Assembly: GCF_000519185.1 (NCBI RefSeq) | Contig: NZ_JAFA01000015.1 | Coordinates: forward strand, 131,271 to 195,270 | Reading direction: 5' to 3' | Origin: Paraburkholderia nodosa DSM 21604 | Lineage (GTDB): Bacteria; Pseudomonadota; Gammaproteobacteria; Burkholderiales; Burkholderiaceae | Length of the DNA stretch: 64,000 nucleotides | Shown: positions 42,302-51,037 of the stretch, piece by piece | How the letters are laid out: each line of letters begins with the position of its first letter | Numbering within the stretch: position 1 is the first letter of the stretch | Made by a program: the position numbers and the translations under genes | Notes under the pieces: model-generated | Database searches by the model: none | Told to the model about the DNA's origin: nothing | The model's input: only the letters and a program-made list of their open reading frames with translations

Positions 42302-43236
42302 CGCTCGCCCTGCTCTTTCCCGGCCAGGGCGCGCAAACCACCGGCTTTCTCCACAAGCTGCCGCAGCACGACGCCGTGCGGGCGACGCTTGACGAGGCGT
42401 CGGCTGCACTCGGCTTCGACGTCCTGACGCTCGATAACGACGACGCTTTGCGCTCCACGGTTGCCGTTCAGATCGGCCTCACGGTCGCGGGCGTAGCCGT
42501 TGTGCGAGCATTGGCGCACGAAGGACTCGCGCCGCAATTCAGCGCCGGGCTTTCCGTGGGCGCTTATGCGGCCGCGGTAAGCTGCGAGGCCCTGGCGTTT
42601 GGCGACGCGCTGCACATGGTGCGCAAACGCGCCGAGCTGATGGAAAACGCGTGGCCATCGGGCTATGGCCTCACGGCCGTCGCGGGGCTGAGCGAGACGC
42701 AAGTGGAAACGCTCGCGGATGCGCATGCACGTGAAGGCGGCGAGCGCGTGTACGTGGCGAACGTCAACGCGCCGCGCCAGATCGTCGTAGCCGGCGCCGA
42801 TGGCGCGCTCGAAGCCTTCGCGGCCCGTGCGCTCGCCGCTGGCGCGCGCAAGGCGCAACGGCTCGCAGTGGCCGTTCCTTCGCATTGCGAACTATTGGCC
42901 GATGCCGCCGATACGCTCGCCGAGTGGGCACGCGACATCCCGTTTCGTACGCCGCGTAGCGTGTATGTCGACAATCGCGGCGGCCGGCCGCTCTACGACG
43001 CCGACGCCATCCGCGCCGATCTCGCCACCAACATGCGCTTCACAGTGCGCTGGTACGACGCGCTCACGGTCATGATCGAGTCGGGCGCAAGCGTGCTGGT
43101 CGAAGCGCCGCCCGGCCAGGTGCTCACGGACATCGCGCGCGAGCAGTATCCCGAGGTGAGCGCGCTCGCGGGCTCGGGTTTGCCGCTGGAGCGTCTCGTC
43201 GCGATCGTGCGGCGCCGGCTCGGCGAGGACGTCTGA
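42298..43236 (+). CDS. mdcH: Malonyl-CoA:ACP malonyltransferase (malonate decarboxylase epsilon subunit)
   Basis: A 312-residue acyltransferase that loads malonyl from malonyl-CoA onto the carrier to start the cycle. F-P-G-Q-G-A-Q near the N-terminus, the nucleophile Ser in G-L-S-V-G-A-Y (about 83-89) and V-P-S-H-C-E with the catalytic His near 198 fit the FabD fold. The G-L-S-V-G elbow replaces the usual G-H-S-L-G of FabD. It starts at the ATG at 42298, overlapping mdcG by 4 bp. It is the last gene of the operon. Confidence 0.9.
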   Translation: MTLALLFPGQGAQTTGFLHKLPQHDAVRATLDEASAALGFDVLTLDNDDALRSTVAVQIGLTVAGVAVVRALAHEGLAPQFSAGLSVGAYAAAVSCEALAFGDALHMVRKRAELMENAWPSGYGLTAVAGLSETQVETLADAHAREGGERVYVANVNAPRQIVVAGADGALEAFAARALAAGARKAQRLAVAVPSHCELLADAADTLAEWARDIPFRTPRSVYVDNRGGRPLYDADAIRADLATNMRFTVRWYDALTVMIESGASVLVEAPPGQVLTDIAREQYPEVSALAGSGLPLERLVAIVRRRLGEDV

Positions 43237-43262
43237 TCGCGGCTCCAATGCCGATTTTGGCG

Positions 43263-43276
43263 TTTATGCGCATAAA
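43263..43276. repeat. 14-bp palindrome after mdcH
   Basis: TTTATGCGCATAAA is perfectly palindromic and is followed by TTCTTATTCGTTTTTT. It lies between convergent mdcH and alkB. It could be a weak terminator or a protein site; the stem is too A/T-rich for a strong terminator. Confidence 0.4.
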
Positions 43277-43371
43277 TTCTTATTCGTTTTTTAGCGCAAA
43301 GCCGCTCGTGTGCGCGTAGACTTCGCGTCGAAGATCGGCGATTTACCACCCATCTGCAGCGTTCTTGACGC

Positions 43372-43968
43372 CTATTTCCGCAAACCCGGCGTTACCACGC
43401 GAAACGTGAGATTCAAGCGCTCGCCGCTCACGGCAGGCTCCTTCGGCACGCGATGCCGCCATTGCGCCTGGGTCTTTCCCTGCATCACGAGCAGGCTGCC
43501 GCTCCTCAGCGGGAAAGAACGCACCACGCCCGTCGCGTTGTGACGCAAGTCGAAGCGCCGCGTCGCGCCGAGACTCAGCGAGGCGATCACCGGCTCGGGG
43601 CCGAGTTCGGGTTCGCGGTCCGCGTGCCAGCCCATGCTGTCCGTGCCCGTGCGGTAACGGTTGAGCAGCACGCTGTTGAAGCGCACGCCGCAAAGCGCCG
43701 AGATGGCGTCGCGCAGTTCGGCTACCTGGCGGGTCCACGGCTGCGGGATGTTTCGGATGCCTGAATAGACGTACACCGCGCCTTCGTCGCCCTGCCAGGC
43801 CGTGAGGCGCGGCTGGTCCACCCAGCCGCCAGGCGTACGAATGCGTTCCTGGCGCCAGTCGGCCTCGGCGATGATGCGCGCGAGCGCCTCGGCGGCCGCC
43901 TCTGGCGCGAGCCATGACGGATGCCATGCCACGTCGGGGGCAGGCGTATCGTCGAAAAGATCGAACAT
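43372..43968 (-). CDS. alkB: AlkB-family alkylated DNA/RNA repair dioxygenase
   Basis: A 198-residue Fe(II)/2-oxoglutarate oxygenase starting at the ATG at 43968; an ATG 14 codons upstream is the alternative. The iron ligands are H115 and D117 (W-H-A-D-R-E) and H172 (W-R-H-R-V-P-K). R184 and R190 in E-R-L-N-L-T-F-R bind 2-oxoglutarate. It removes methyl groups from bases such as 1-methyladenine. The size fits the AlkB/ALKBH2-3-like group. No ada or alkA gene is adjacent. Confidence 0.92.
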   Translation of the reverse strand: MFDLFDDTPAPDVAWHPSWLAPEAAAEALARIIAEADWRQERIRTPGGWVDQPRLTAWQGDEGAVYVYSGIRNIPQPWTRQVAELRDAISALCGVRFNSVLLNRYRTGTDSMGWHADREPELGPEPVIASLSLGATRRFDLRHNATGVVRSFPLRSGSLLVMQGKTQAQWRHRVPKEPAVSGERLNLTFRVVTPGLRK

Positions 43969-44083
43969 CGAGAGTGCTTCAATCGAGCGGGAAAACACGC
44001 AGTTTCGCATGGCGCGGACCCGGCCGCCGCGCGCCCTCGCTTCCCGCAGGATAGCGAATCAACCGAAACTGCAAGCAAACGAT

Positions 44084-44419
44084 TCAGGTGAGCAGCGCGA
44101 TGTAGAACACCGCCGCGCCGATGAGGGCGCCGATGAAGCAGAAGCCTTCGGCGGGTTCGTCGGTGGTACGGGATCGCAGCCAGGCACCCAGCACGCCGAA
44201 CATGCCCGCAATACCGAGCGCGACGAACACCATCACGACATCGAATAGCGCACTTCGGCCAATATCGGGAATATCGATGCGCTTAACCGCGATATATAGC
44301 GCGATGGCCATGATCGAGAGAACGACCATCGGCAGCATGACGTGGCTGCCCTCGTGCCCGACGTGACGACCATGCAGACCCTCATGCAGCCCATGTGCGA
44401 CCGGCCGGATACCTTTCAT
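44084..44419 (-). CDS. Small membrane protein with a His-rich N-terminus
   Basis: A 111-residue protein. A GGAG ribosome-binding site precedes the ATG at 44419; the much longer frame upstream is not conserved-looking and was rejected. Residues 9-26 contain six His spaced by Gly, Glu and Arg (H-G-L-H-E-G-L-H-G-R-H-V-G-H), then three membrane helices. The His cluster suggests metal binding on one face of the membrane. No family was recognised. It is 115 bp upstream of alkB on the same strand. Confidence 0.65.
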   Translation of the reverse strand: MKGIRPVAHGLHEGLHGRHVGHEGSHVMLPMVVLSIMAIALYIAVKRIDIPDIGRSALFDVVMVFVALGIAGMFGVLGAWLRSRTTDEPAEGFCFIGALIGAAVFYIALLT

Positions 44420-44865
44420 GATCCGTCTCCCCCAGAGCGCCCGAAACCGCGCGGGCCTCGTTTTGAGCATAGTCCATCGCAGGGGCCGATTCAATGGACG
44501 TTTAATAGAGTGTGCCCGGCCCCACGAGAACATAGTGCGACGAGTGGGATCGCGCTGGCAATCCAGGGAAATGCCGCACTGCCACACGCGTAGACGATAA
44601 AGCATCAAGGCCCATGCATACACGCATGCATGTATGTTCGTGCACGCACGATCAACCCCTTCATGCTGCGTCGCAGCATGCACATCCGAAAACCGCCGCC
44701 ACCTACCGGCACGAAGTCTGCGGCGCCGGTAAAATGCAACGCAGCCTACCTGTACTGACCCGTCCACCGGGTTTTCGAGCGGGCCTCGACGACTGGGCTT
44801 TGCTGCAGCGCGCCGTGCCCGGCGCGCCAACCCGCGTCGGTCCGCTCCCATCCGTTTGCGCCGCC
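44420..44865. other. 446-bp non-coding region
   Basis: It lies between two divergent genes. It contains a 20-bp imperfect dyad at 44617-44636 (CATACA ... TGTATG around GCATGC-like core) within a run of CATGCAT-type sequence. No gene with codon bias is seen, although the metallophosphoesterase frame is open back to 44614. Promoters for both flanking genes should lie here. Confidence 0.45.
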
Positions 44866-46023
44866 ATGCCCCGACTCTCGTTTCTGGTCCGCTTCATTGC
44901 CATCGGCGTGCTGCTGCATGCTTATGTCGGCTTTCGCCTGATTCCCGACCTGCCCGTGCCCGCCGCCGGCAAATGGCTCGCCGTGCTGTGGCTCGTGCTC
45001 TCGGTGCTGTTCATTCCGCCCGGCATGCTTGCGCGGCGCTTCACGCGCCAGCCGCTCGGCGACCGCCTCGCCTGGATCGGCATGCTCGCCATGGGCTTCT
45101 TCTCGTCGCTGCTCATGTTGACGATCGCGCGCGACATCGTGCTCGCCTCGGCCATGACCGTGGAGGCGCTCTGGCCCAAGGCCATCGATCTCGCCAACTG
45201 GCGCACCGTGAGCGCCGCCGCGGTGATCGTGCTTGCGTTCCTCTCCTCCGGGTTCGGCTTCTTCAACGCGCGGCGGCGTGCGCGCGTGCGCAACGTCGAG
45301 GTGCCGATTCGCGGCCTGCCCGCCGCGCTCGACGGCTTCACCATCGTGCAACTGAGCGACATCCACGTCGGGCCGACGATCAAGCACGGCTACGTCGATG
45401 CCATCGTGCGCGCCGTGAACCAGCTCGACGCCGACGTGGTCGCCATCACGGGCGACGTGGTGGACGGCAGCGTGGCGCATCTCGCCGACCACACCGCGCC
45501 GCTCGGCAAGCTCAACGCGCATCACGGCGTGTATCTCGTGACCGGCAACCATGAGTACTATTCGGGCGCGGACGCCTGGATTGCCGAATTCCGCCGCATC
45601 GGCCTCACGGTGCTGATGAACCAGCATGTAGTGATCGAGCATGGCGGCGCGCGGCTCGTGCTGGCCGGCGTGACCGACTACACGGGCGGCCAGTTCGATC
45701 CCGCGCACCGCAGCGATCCGGCGGAAGCGCTGCGCGGCGCGCCCGCCGACGTCAACACGCGCGTGCTGCTCGCGCACCAGCCGCGCACGGCCCACGCCGC
45801 CGTCGACGCGGGCTTCACGCTGCAACTCTCCGGCCACACGCACGGCGGCCAGATTTTCCCGTGGAATTTTCTCGTGCGGCTGCAGCAGCCGTTCACGGCG
45901 GGCCTCGAAAAGCTCGGCAGCCTGTGGGTCTACACGAGCCGCGGCACGGGCTACTGGGGGCCGCCCAAGCGCCTTGGCGCGCCTTCGGAAATCACGCGCG
46001 TGCGGCTGGTGGGCGCACAGTGA
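44866..46023 (+). CDS. Membrane-anchored metallophosphoesterase
   Basis: A 385-residue protein from the ATG at 44866; the frame upstream lacks domain character. Four or five hydrophobic segments fill the first ~140 residues. The calcineurin-like domain then has the full metal-site set: D165-I-H167, G196-D-V-V-D-G, G-N-H-E (227-230) and G-H-T-H (323-326) in S-G-H-T-H-G-G-Q. This resembles the YkuE/YaeI group, which cleaves phosphodiester or pyrophosphate bonds in lipids or nucleotides. The substrate is unknown. It is followed after 103 bp by the PerM-type gene. Confidence 0.88.
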   Translation: MPRLSFLVRFIAIGVLLHAYVGFRLIPDLPVPAAGKWLAVLWLVLSVLFIPPGMLARRFTRQPLGDRLAWIGMLAMGFFSSLLMLTIARDIVLASAMTVEALWPKAIDLANWRTVSAAAVIVLAFLSSGFGFFNARRRARVRNVEVPIRGLPAALDGFTIVQLSDIHVGPTIKHGYVDAIVRAVNQLDADVVAITGDVVDGSVAHLADHTAPLGKLNAHHGVYLVTGNHEYYSGADAWIAEFRRIGLTVLMNQHVVIEHGGARLVLAGVTDYTGGQFDPAHRSDPAEALRGAPADVNTRVLLAHQPRTAHAAVDAGFTLQLSGHTHGGQIFPWNFLVRLQQPFTAGLEKLGSLWVYTSRGTGYWGPPKRLGAPSEITRVRLVGAQ

Positions 46024-46126
46024 TCCCCTGGGCGCGCTGCGCCCGGCAGCCCGCGCGGCGTTGCCGGTATCATCGGACGATGCCGCCGTTCGTCCGCCTG
46101 GCCGCTTTAACTGGAATTCATCGCAC

Positions 46127-47218
46127 ATGGAAGGCAACAAACACCTTCACCAGACATCGTTCTTTTTGCTGCTGTTCACGGTGTCCGTTGCACTTTGCTT
46201 CATCCTCGCGCCGTTCTTCAGCACGGTGCTCTGGGGCGCCATACTCGCATTGATCTTCCAGCCGGTGCAGCGCCGGCTCGTTGCGCGGCTCGGGCGGCGG
46301 CGCAATGTCGCCGCGCTCATTACGCTCACCATCTGCCTCGTCATCGTGATCTTTCCGCTCACGCTGGTGACGGCCACGCTGGTGCAGCAGGTCGCCTCGG
46401 CATATCAGGAGGTGCGTAGCGGCAGCCTCGACTTCGGCGCGTACTTCACGCAGATCGTCCATGCCATGCCCGAGTCGATTCAGAACCTGCTCGCGCGCTA
46501 CGACCTCATGGATCTGCCCGGGCTGCAGCAGCGCCTTTCGGCGGGCGCCGCACAGATCAGCCAGTTCGTCGCCACGCGTGCTCTCTCCTTCGGGCAGAAC
46601 ACGCTGCAATTTCTGGTGAGCTTCGGCGTGATGCTCTATCTGTTCTTCTTCCTCGTGCGCGACGGCCGGGATATTTCGCGGCTCGTGCGCGACGCCATTC
46701 CGCTCGACGAACAGCACAAGCTACATCTCATGCGCAAGTTCACGACGGTGATCCGCGCGACGGTGAAGGGCAACGTGGCGGTGGCGGTCGTGCAGGGCGG
46801 CCTGGGCGGTATCGCGCTCTGGGTGCTCGGCATTCAGGGCGCGCTGCTGTGGGGCTTCGTGATGATGCTGCTCTCGCTGTTGCCCGCCGTGGGCGCGGCG
46901 CTCGTGTGGGGGCCCATTGCGATCTACTTCCTCTCCACAGGCGCGGTGGCGAAGGGAGTCGGGCTGATCGTCTTCGGCTCCGTCGTGATCGGCACCGTGG
47001 ACAACGTGCTGCGCCCCCTGCTCGTGGGCAAGGACACGCGCCTGCCCGACTGGGTCGTGCTGATCTCGACGCTCGGCGGCATTTCGCTCATGGGCATCAA
47101 CGGCTTCGTGATCGGGCCGCTCGTCGCCGCGCTTTTCATCAGTTGCTGGGACTTGCTGCGCAAGGACCAGCACTACATCGAAAACGAAAGCACGCCCGTG
47201 GAAGACGAGCCCGTCTAA
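46127..47218 (+). CDS. AI-2E (PerM/TqsA) family transporter
   Basis: A 363-residue membrane protein with about eight helices, chosen to start at 46127 because the upstream frame is non-coding in character. L-A-P-F-F-S-T-V-L-W-G-A near the N-terminus and G-I-N-G-F-V-I-G-P-L-V-A-A-L-F near the end are family hallmarks. Members export autoinducer-2 or act as Na+/H+ antiporters. No quorum-sensing gene lies nearby, so a substrate cannot be inferred. The C-terminal tail is acidic. Confidence 0.87.
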   Translation: MEGNKHLHQTSFFLLLFTVSVALCFILAPFFSTVLWGAILALIFQPVQRRLVARLGRRRNVAALITLTICLVIVIFPLTLVTATLVQQVASAYQEVRSGSLDFGAYFTQIVHAMPESIQNLLARYDLMDLPGLQQRLSAGAAQISQFVATRALSFGQNTLQFLVSFGVMLYLFFFLVRDGRDISRLVRDAIPLDEQHKLHLMRKFTTVIRATVKGNVAVAVVQGGLGGIALWVLGIQGALLWGFVMMLLSLLPAVGAALVWGPIAIYFLSTGAVAKGVGLIVFGSVVIGTVDNVLRPLLVGKDTRLPDWVVLISTLGGISLMGINGFVIGPLVAALFISCWDLLRKDQHYIENESTPVEDEPV

Positions 47219-47248
47219 GCGCCGCTTCCGGGCCGCATTAGTGCGGCG

Positions 47249-48688
47249 CTATGGCGAAACGTGCAGCGGCACGCCGGCGCGGCCCTGGCGTGCAATACCG
47301 GCAACGGGCGCTTCGGGTGCTTCGGCGCCATCCACGGCCACTGAAAACCCGAACGTGTTGACGCCGTCTGCGCTGCGCACGAACACCGTGCCGCCGTGCA
47401 TTTCCGCCACGGCCTTGACGATCGACAGCCCGAGCCCGTGATTTTCGTGGCTGTTCGAGCGCGCCTCCTGAATGCGGTAGAAGCGGTCGAAAATATGCTC
47501 GCGCGTCACCGGATCGAGCGGCTCGCCGGGATTCGAAACGGCGATCTCGACGTGACCGTTCTGCGGCGCGACCGTGGCGCGCAGCGTCGTGCCGGACTGC
47601 GAATGCTGGATCGCGTTGACGAACAGGTTGCTCACGGCGCGGCCGATCAGCGACGTATTCACCCATGCGCGCGCGTCGCCTTGCACTTCCACGCGCAGTT
47701 GCGCCTCTTCCAGCGGCATTTCCAGAAAATCGAGCATGCGTTCGATCTCCGAGCGCAACGACACTTCCGTGAGGTCCGTCGCTCGTTCGCCGCGATCGCT
47801 GCGCGAGAGGAACAGCATGTCGTTCACGATCACGCGCAATCGTTCGAATTCCTCAAGATTCGATTGCAGCGTCTGTTGCAGCTGTTCGACCGAACGGTCG
47901 CGCGTGAGCGCCACCTGGGTCTGGCCGATCAGGATGCTCACCGGTGTGCGCAGCTCGTGCGCCACGTCGGCGTTGAACGATTCGAGCCGCTCGTAGGCCT
48001 TGTCGAGGCGTTCGAGTGCGCCATTGAACGACGTGGCGAGCTCGTGCAACTCCTCGGGCAGTTCGTCCGAATGCAGACGCTGGCGCCGGTTCGACGGGCT
48101 CAACTGCGAGGCCTCGCGCGAGAGCCGCGTGAGCGGCGCAAGACCGAAGCGCGTCACCGCGCGGCTCAGCAGCGCGACCGCGATGGTGGACAGCGCGATC
48201 AGCACGCCGAGCGCAATGCCAAAGCGCCGCAGCATGCCTTCGGTGCGCACGCAGTCGCTGCCGACCACGAGTTTCACCTGCGGCCGGTCACCGCTCGCCG
48301 GTACGATAAAGGTCGTCGTGATGATGTCGTAGCTGCAACCCGGCGGGCGCACGAGCAGATGATTGGGGCCCACGTCACCGGTGACCTTGCCGACGATGGG
48401 CGTGCCGAAACGAAAGCGCGGATCCGGGCCTTCGACGTAGTAATGCATGCGGCTATCCGCAGGCGAGAGGTCGCGCAGCTTTTCCTGCACGAAGGCCCAC
48501 TTCTGCACGTCCGGTGCGTGCGAAACGATCAGGCTCGCAATGCGCGCGCGCGTGTCGAGCGTTTCGCGCAGCTCGTTGAAGAGCTGACGCTGCATCAGGA
48601 AGAAGAGGCCCGCGCCCGTGAGCGTGAACACGATGAGCGACACCGCTGCGAACATCGCCGAAAGCCGCAGCGAGATCGAGCGTTTCAT
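47249..48688 (-). CDS. Sensor histidine kinase, heavy-metal type (CusS/IrlS-like)
   Basis: A 479-residue inner-membrane kinase: membrane helices near 12-32 and 155-175, a periplasmic sensor domain with two Cys (C118 in P-P-G-C-S, C146 in G-S-D-C-V), a HAMP segment, the phosphoacceptor H244 in V-A-H-E-L-R-T-P, the N-box L-F-V-N-A-I-Q-H-S and the G-box G-L-G-L-S-I-V. It overlaps the response-regulator stop by 4 bp. The two Cys could bind metal or a disulphide. It is probably linked to the RND pump upstream. Confidence 0.9.
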   Translation of the reverse strand: MKRSISLRLSAMFAAVSLIVFTLTGAGLFFLMQRQLFNELRETLDTRARIASLIVSHAPDVQKWAFVQEKLRDLSPADSRMHYYVEGPDPRFRFGTPIVGKVTGDVGPNHLLVRPPGCSYDIITTTFIVPASGDRPQVKLVVGSDCVRTEGMLRRFGIALGVLIALSTIAVALLSRAVTRFGLAPLTRLSREASQLSPSNRRQRLHSDELPEELHELATSFNGALERLDKAYERLESFNADVAHELRTPVSILIGQTQVALTRDRSVEQLQQTLQSNLEEFERLRVIVNDMLFLSRSDRGERATDLTEVSLRSEIERMLDFLEMPLEEAQLRVEVQGDARAWVNTSLIGRAVSNLFVNAIQHSQSGTTLRATVAPQNGHVEIAVSNPGEPLDPVTREHIFDRFYRIQEARSNSHENHGLGLSIVKAVAEMHGGTVFVRSADGVNTFGFSVAVDGAEAPEAPVAGIARQGRAGVPLHVSP

Positions 48689-49374
48689 GACGTCTGGCCT
48701 CCTTCCTCGCGCATTTCGAGCACGTAGCCCATGCCGCGTATGGTGTGCAGCAGTTTCGCCGCGTGCGGGCCGTCGAGCTTGGCGCGCAGCCGCTTGATCG
48801 CCGTTTCCACCACGTTCGCATTGCTTTCGAAATTCACGTCCCAGACCAGCTCGGTGATGAGCGTCTTGGAGAGAATCTCGCCGCGCCGCCGCGCGAGCAC
48901 CGAAAGCAACTGGAATTCCTTCGCCGTGAGATCGAGGCGCACACCGTCGCGCGTGGCGCGGCGGCTGATGAGGTCCACCTGCAGATCGCCCACCGAAATC
49001 AGTGTGGATTCCTGCGTGCGCGCGCGCCGCGTGAGGGCGCGCAGCCGCTCGACGAGTTCGAGGAACGAGAACGGCTTCGTGAGATAGTCGTCGGCGCCGT
49101 CGCGCAGGCCGTGCACGCGATCATCCACGCGGTCGCGCGCCGTCAGCATGATGACCGGCGTGTCCTTCTTCGTGCGCACGGCGCGCAGCACGCCGAAGCC
49201 GTCGAGCTTCGGCAGCATGACGTCGAGCACGATCACGTCGAAGTCGTATTCCGTGGCCATCCACGCGCCTTCCTCGCCGTCCATGGCGACGTCCACGACC
49301 CAGCCCTGCTCCGTGAGTCCGCTGCGCAAATAGTCCACGACCTTGCGTTCGTCTTCGATTACCAATACTTTCAT
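48685..49374 (-). CDS. OmpR-family response regulator, heavy-metal type (CusR/IrlR-like)
   Basis: A 229-residue regulator. The receiver domain has acidic E7-D8-E9, phospho-Asp D51 (V-L-D-V-M-L-P) and K100 (L-T-K-P-F). The C-terminal winged helix has L-T-A-K-E-F-Q-L-L and V-V-E-T-A-I-K-R-L-R-A-K-L-D, typical of the OmpR group. It is upstream of and overlaps the kinase gene. It begins 139 bp after the outer-membrane lipoprotein gene of the RND operon, so cotranscription or co-regulation is likely. Confidence 0.92.
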   Translation of the reverse strand: MKVLVIEDERKVVDYLRSGLTEQGWVVDVAMDGEEGAWMATEYDFDVIVLDVMLPKLDGFGVLRAVRTKKDTPVIMLTARDRVDDRVHGLRDGADDYLTKPFSFLELVERLRALTRRARTQESTLISVGDLQVDLISRRATRDGVRLDLTAKEFQLLSVLARRRGEILSKTLITELVWDVNFESNANVVETAIKRLRAKLDGPHAAKLLHTIRGMGYVLEMREEGGQTS

Positions 49375-49513
49375 GCCCGCCCTCCTCTTTGCGCGCTGCC
49401 CTGGCGTTGCCGGCCGACGCGGCCCGCGACCGCCGTTGCGCGCTTTTATATACCCTGGTGCCGGGCCCGCTCAAGCCCTCTTGCATGCCCCGCTTGAAGT
49501 CCTTGCATGCGAC

Positions 49514-51037
49514 TCAGCTTCTGCCCTCTGCCTTCGGCACTTCGCGGCAGGTGCCCGCGCTGCAGGCCATCTCGCGGTCGTCGGCGCTCCAGCCGCCGCC
49601 CAGCGCCTTCGCGAGAAAGACCACCGTGGCGACCTGCTGGCCGTGAATCTGCACTTCCTGGCGCTCGCTGGCAAGCAACTGCTGCTCCGCGTTGAGCACG
49701 TCGATGAACGCGACGAGCCCGCCCTGATAGCGGTCGTTGGCGAGATCGAAGGACTTGCGTGCGTCGTCCACGGCCGCCTGGCCATCGGTCGAAGCACGTT
49801 CCAGCACCGAAAGGCCCGTTACCGCATTTTGCACCTCCTGGAACGCGGTGAGCACGGTCTGACGATAAGACGCCTGGGCCGACTCGTAGCCGGCCTGCGC
49901 GAAATCCACGCCCGCCGCGCGCTTGCCGCCGTCGAACAGCACCTCGCTGGCCGTCGCGCCCACCGACCACATGAGGCTCGGCACGGAAAAAAGACCGCCA
50001 AAACGCGTCGATTCCCAGCCGAAAGTCGGCGAAAGCGTGATGTCCGGAAAGTACGCGGAGCGCGCCACGCCGATCTGCGCATTGGCCGCGGCCATCGCGC
50101 GCTCGGCCGAGGCCACGTCGGGCCGCCGCTGCAACAGCTCGCTCGGCAGCCCGGTGGGAAGCGCGGGCACCGGCAGTGGCGTGAGCTTCTGCGCAATCGT
50201 GAATTCCGGCGCGGGCTTGCCGACCAGCACGGCAATGGCGTTCTGCTCCTGCTGCCGCTGGTTTTCGAGCAGATGCACCTGGGTTTGCGTGGCCGCCAGC
50301 TGGGCTTTTTGCTGCAGCAGTTCCAGACCGGAAACCGCGCCGAGATCGTGCTGCGCGGTCACGAAATCGAGGGCCTTTTGCTGCAGTTGCGCCGAGCGGT
50401 TCACCACGTCGATCTCGTTGTCGAGTTCGCGCATGGCGAAGTAGTCGGTGGCGAGTTCGGCGGTGAGCACGAGGCGCGCGTTGTCGAGATCGTCGCCGGC
50501 CTGTTGCGTCGACGCCTGCGCCGACTCCACCATGCGCCGGATGCGCCCGAACAGGTCCAGCTCGTAGCTCACGGTCGCGCCGACGGTCACCTGGTTCTGC
50601 ACGGTCGAGGTGTTGGGCGTCGCGTAGTTCGTGAGCGGCCGGTTCGCGGAAATGCGCTCGCGCGCGAGGCCCGCGTCGAGCCCGACCTGCGGGCTTTGCT
50701 GCGACGACACCGAAGCGAGCGTCGCGCGAGCCTGCGCATAGTGCGCGGCGGCCACGCGCAGCGTCTGGTTCTCGGCGAGCGCCGCGGTTTCCAGACTGTC
50801 TAGCTCGGCGTTGTCGAATGCCTTCCACCATTGCGGATCGAGCGGTGCATGCGAAGGCTGTGCCGCGTGCCAGTATGAATCGGCGGAATCGACACGCCAG
50901 GCCTCGGGGCTTTGCGTTTGCGGCGCGTGATAGTCGGGGCCCACGGTGCAAGCCGCGAGACCGAGCGCGCCTAGCGCCGTGACGCAGGAGAGCGGCCATT
51001 TCAGCGTGTTTTGCCGCGTGTTTTGCCGCATCGTCAC
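49514..51037 (-). CDS. NodT-family outer-membrane efflux lipoprotein
   Basis: A 507-residue TolC-like outer-membrane factor. The lipobox L-A-A-C has its Cys at 30, so it is lipid-anchored. T-V-G-P-D-Y-H-A-P after the Cys, Q-V-T-V-G-A-T-V-S-Y-E-L-D-L-F-G and R-R-P-D-V-A-S-A-E-R-A-M are characteristic. Long coiled-coil helices build the periplasmic tunnel. Its start overlaps the adaptor gene by 4 bp. Confidence 0.92.
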   Translation of the reverse strand: MTMRQNTRQNTLKWPLSCVTALGALGLAACTVGPDYHAPQTQSPEAWRVDSADSYWHAAQPSHAPLDPQWWKAFDNAELDSLETAALAENQTLRVAAAHYAQARATLASVSSQQSPQVGLDAGLARERISANRPLTNYATPNTSTVQNQVTVGATVSYELDLFGRIRRMVESAQASTQQAGDDLDNARLVLTAELATDYFAMRELDNEIDVVNRSAQLQQKALDFVTAQHDLGAVSGLELLQQKAQLAATQTQVHLLENQRQQEQNAIAVLVGKPAPEFTIAQKLTPLPVPALPTGLPSELLQRRPDVASAERAMAAANAQIGVARSAYFPDITLSPTFGWESTRFGGLFSVPSLMWSVGATASEVLFDGGKRAAGVDFAQAGYESAQASYRQTVLTAFQEVQNAVTGLSVLERASTDGQAAVDDARKSFDLANDRYQGGLVAFIDVLNAEQQLLASERQEVQIHGQQVATVVFLAKALGGGWSADDREMACSAGTCREVPKAEGRS

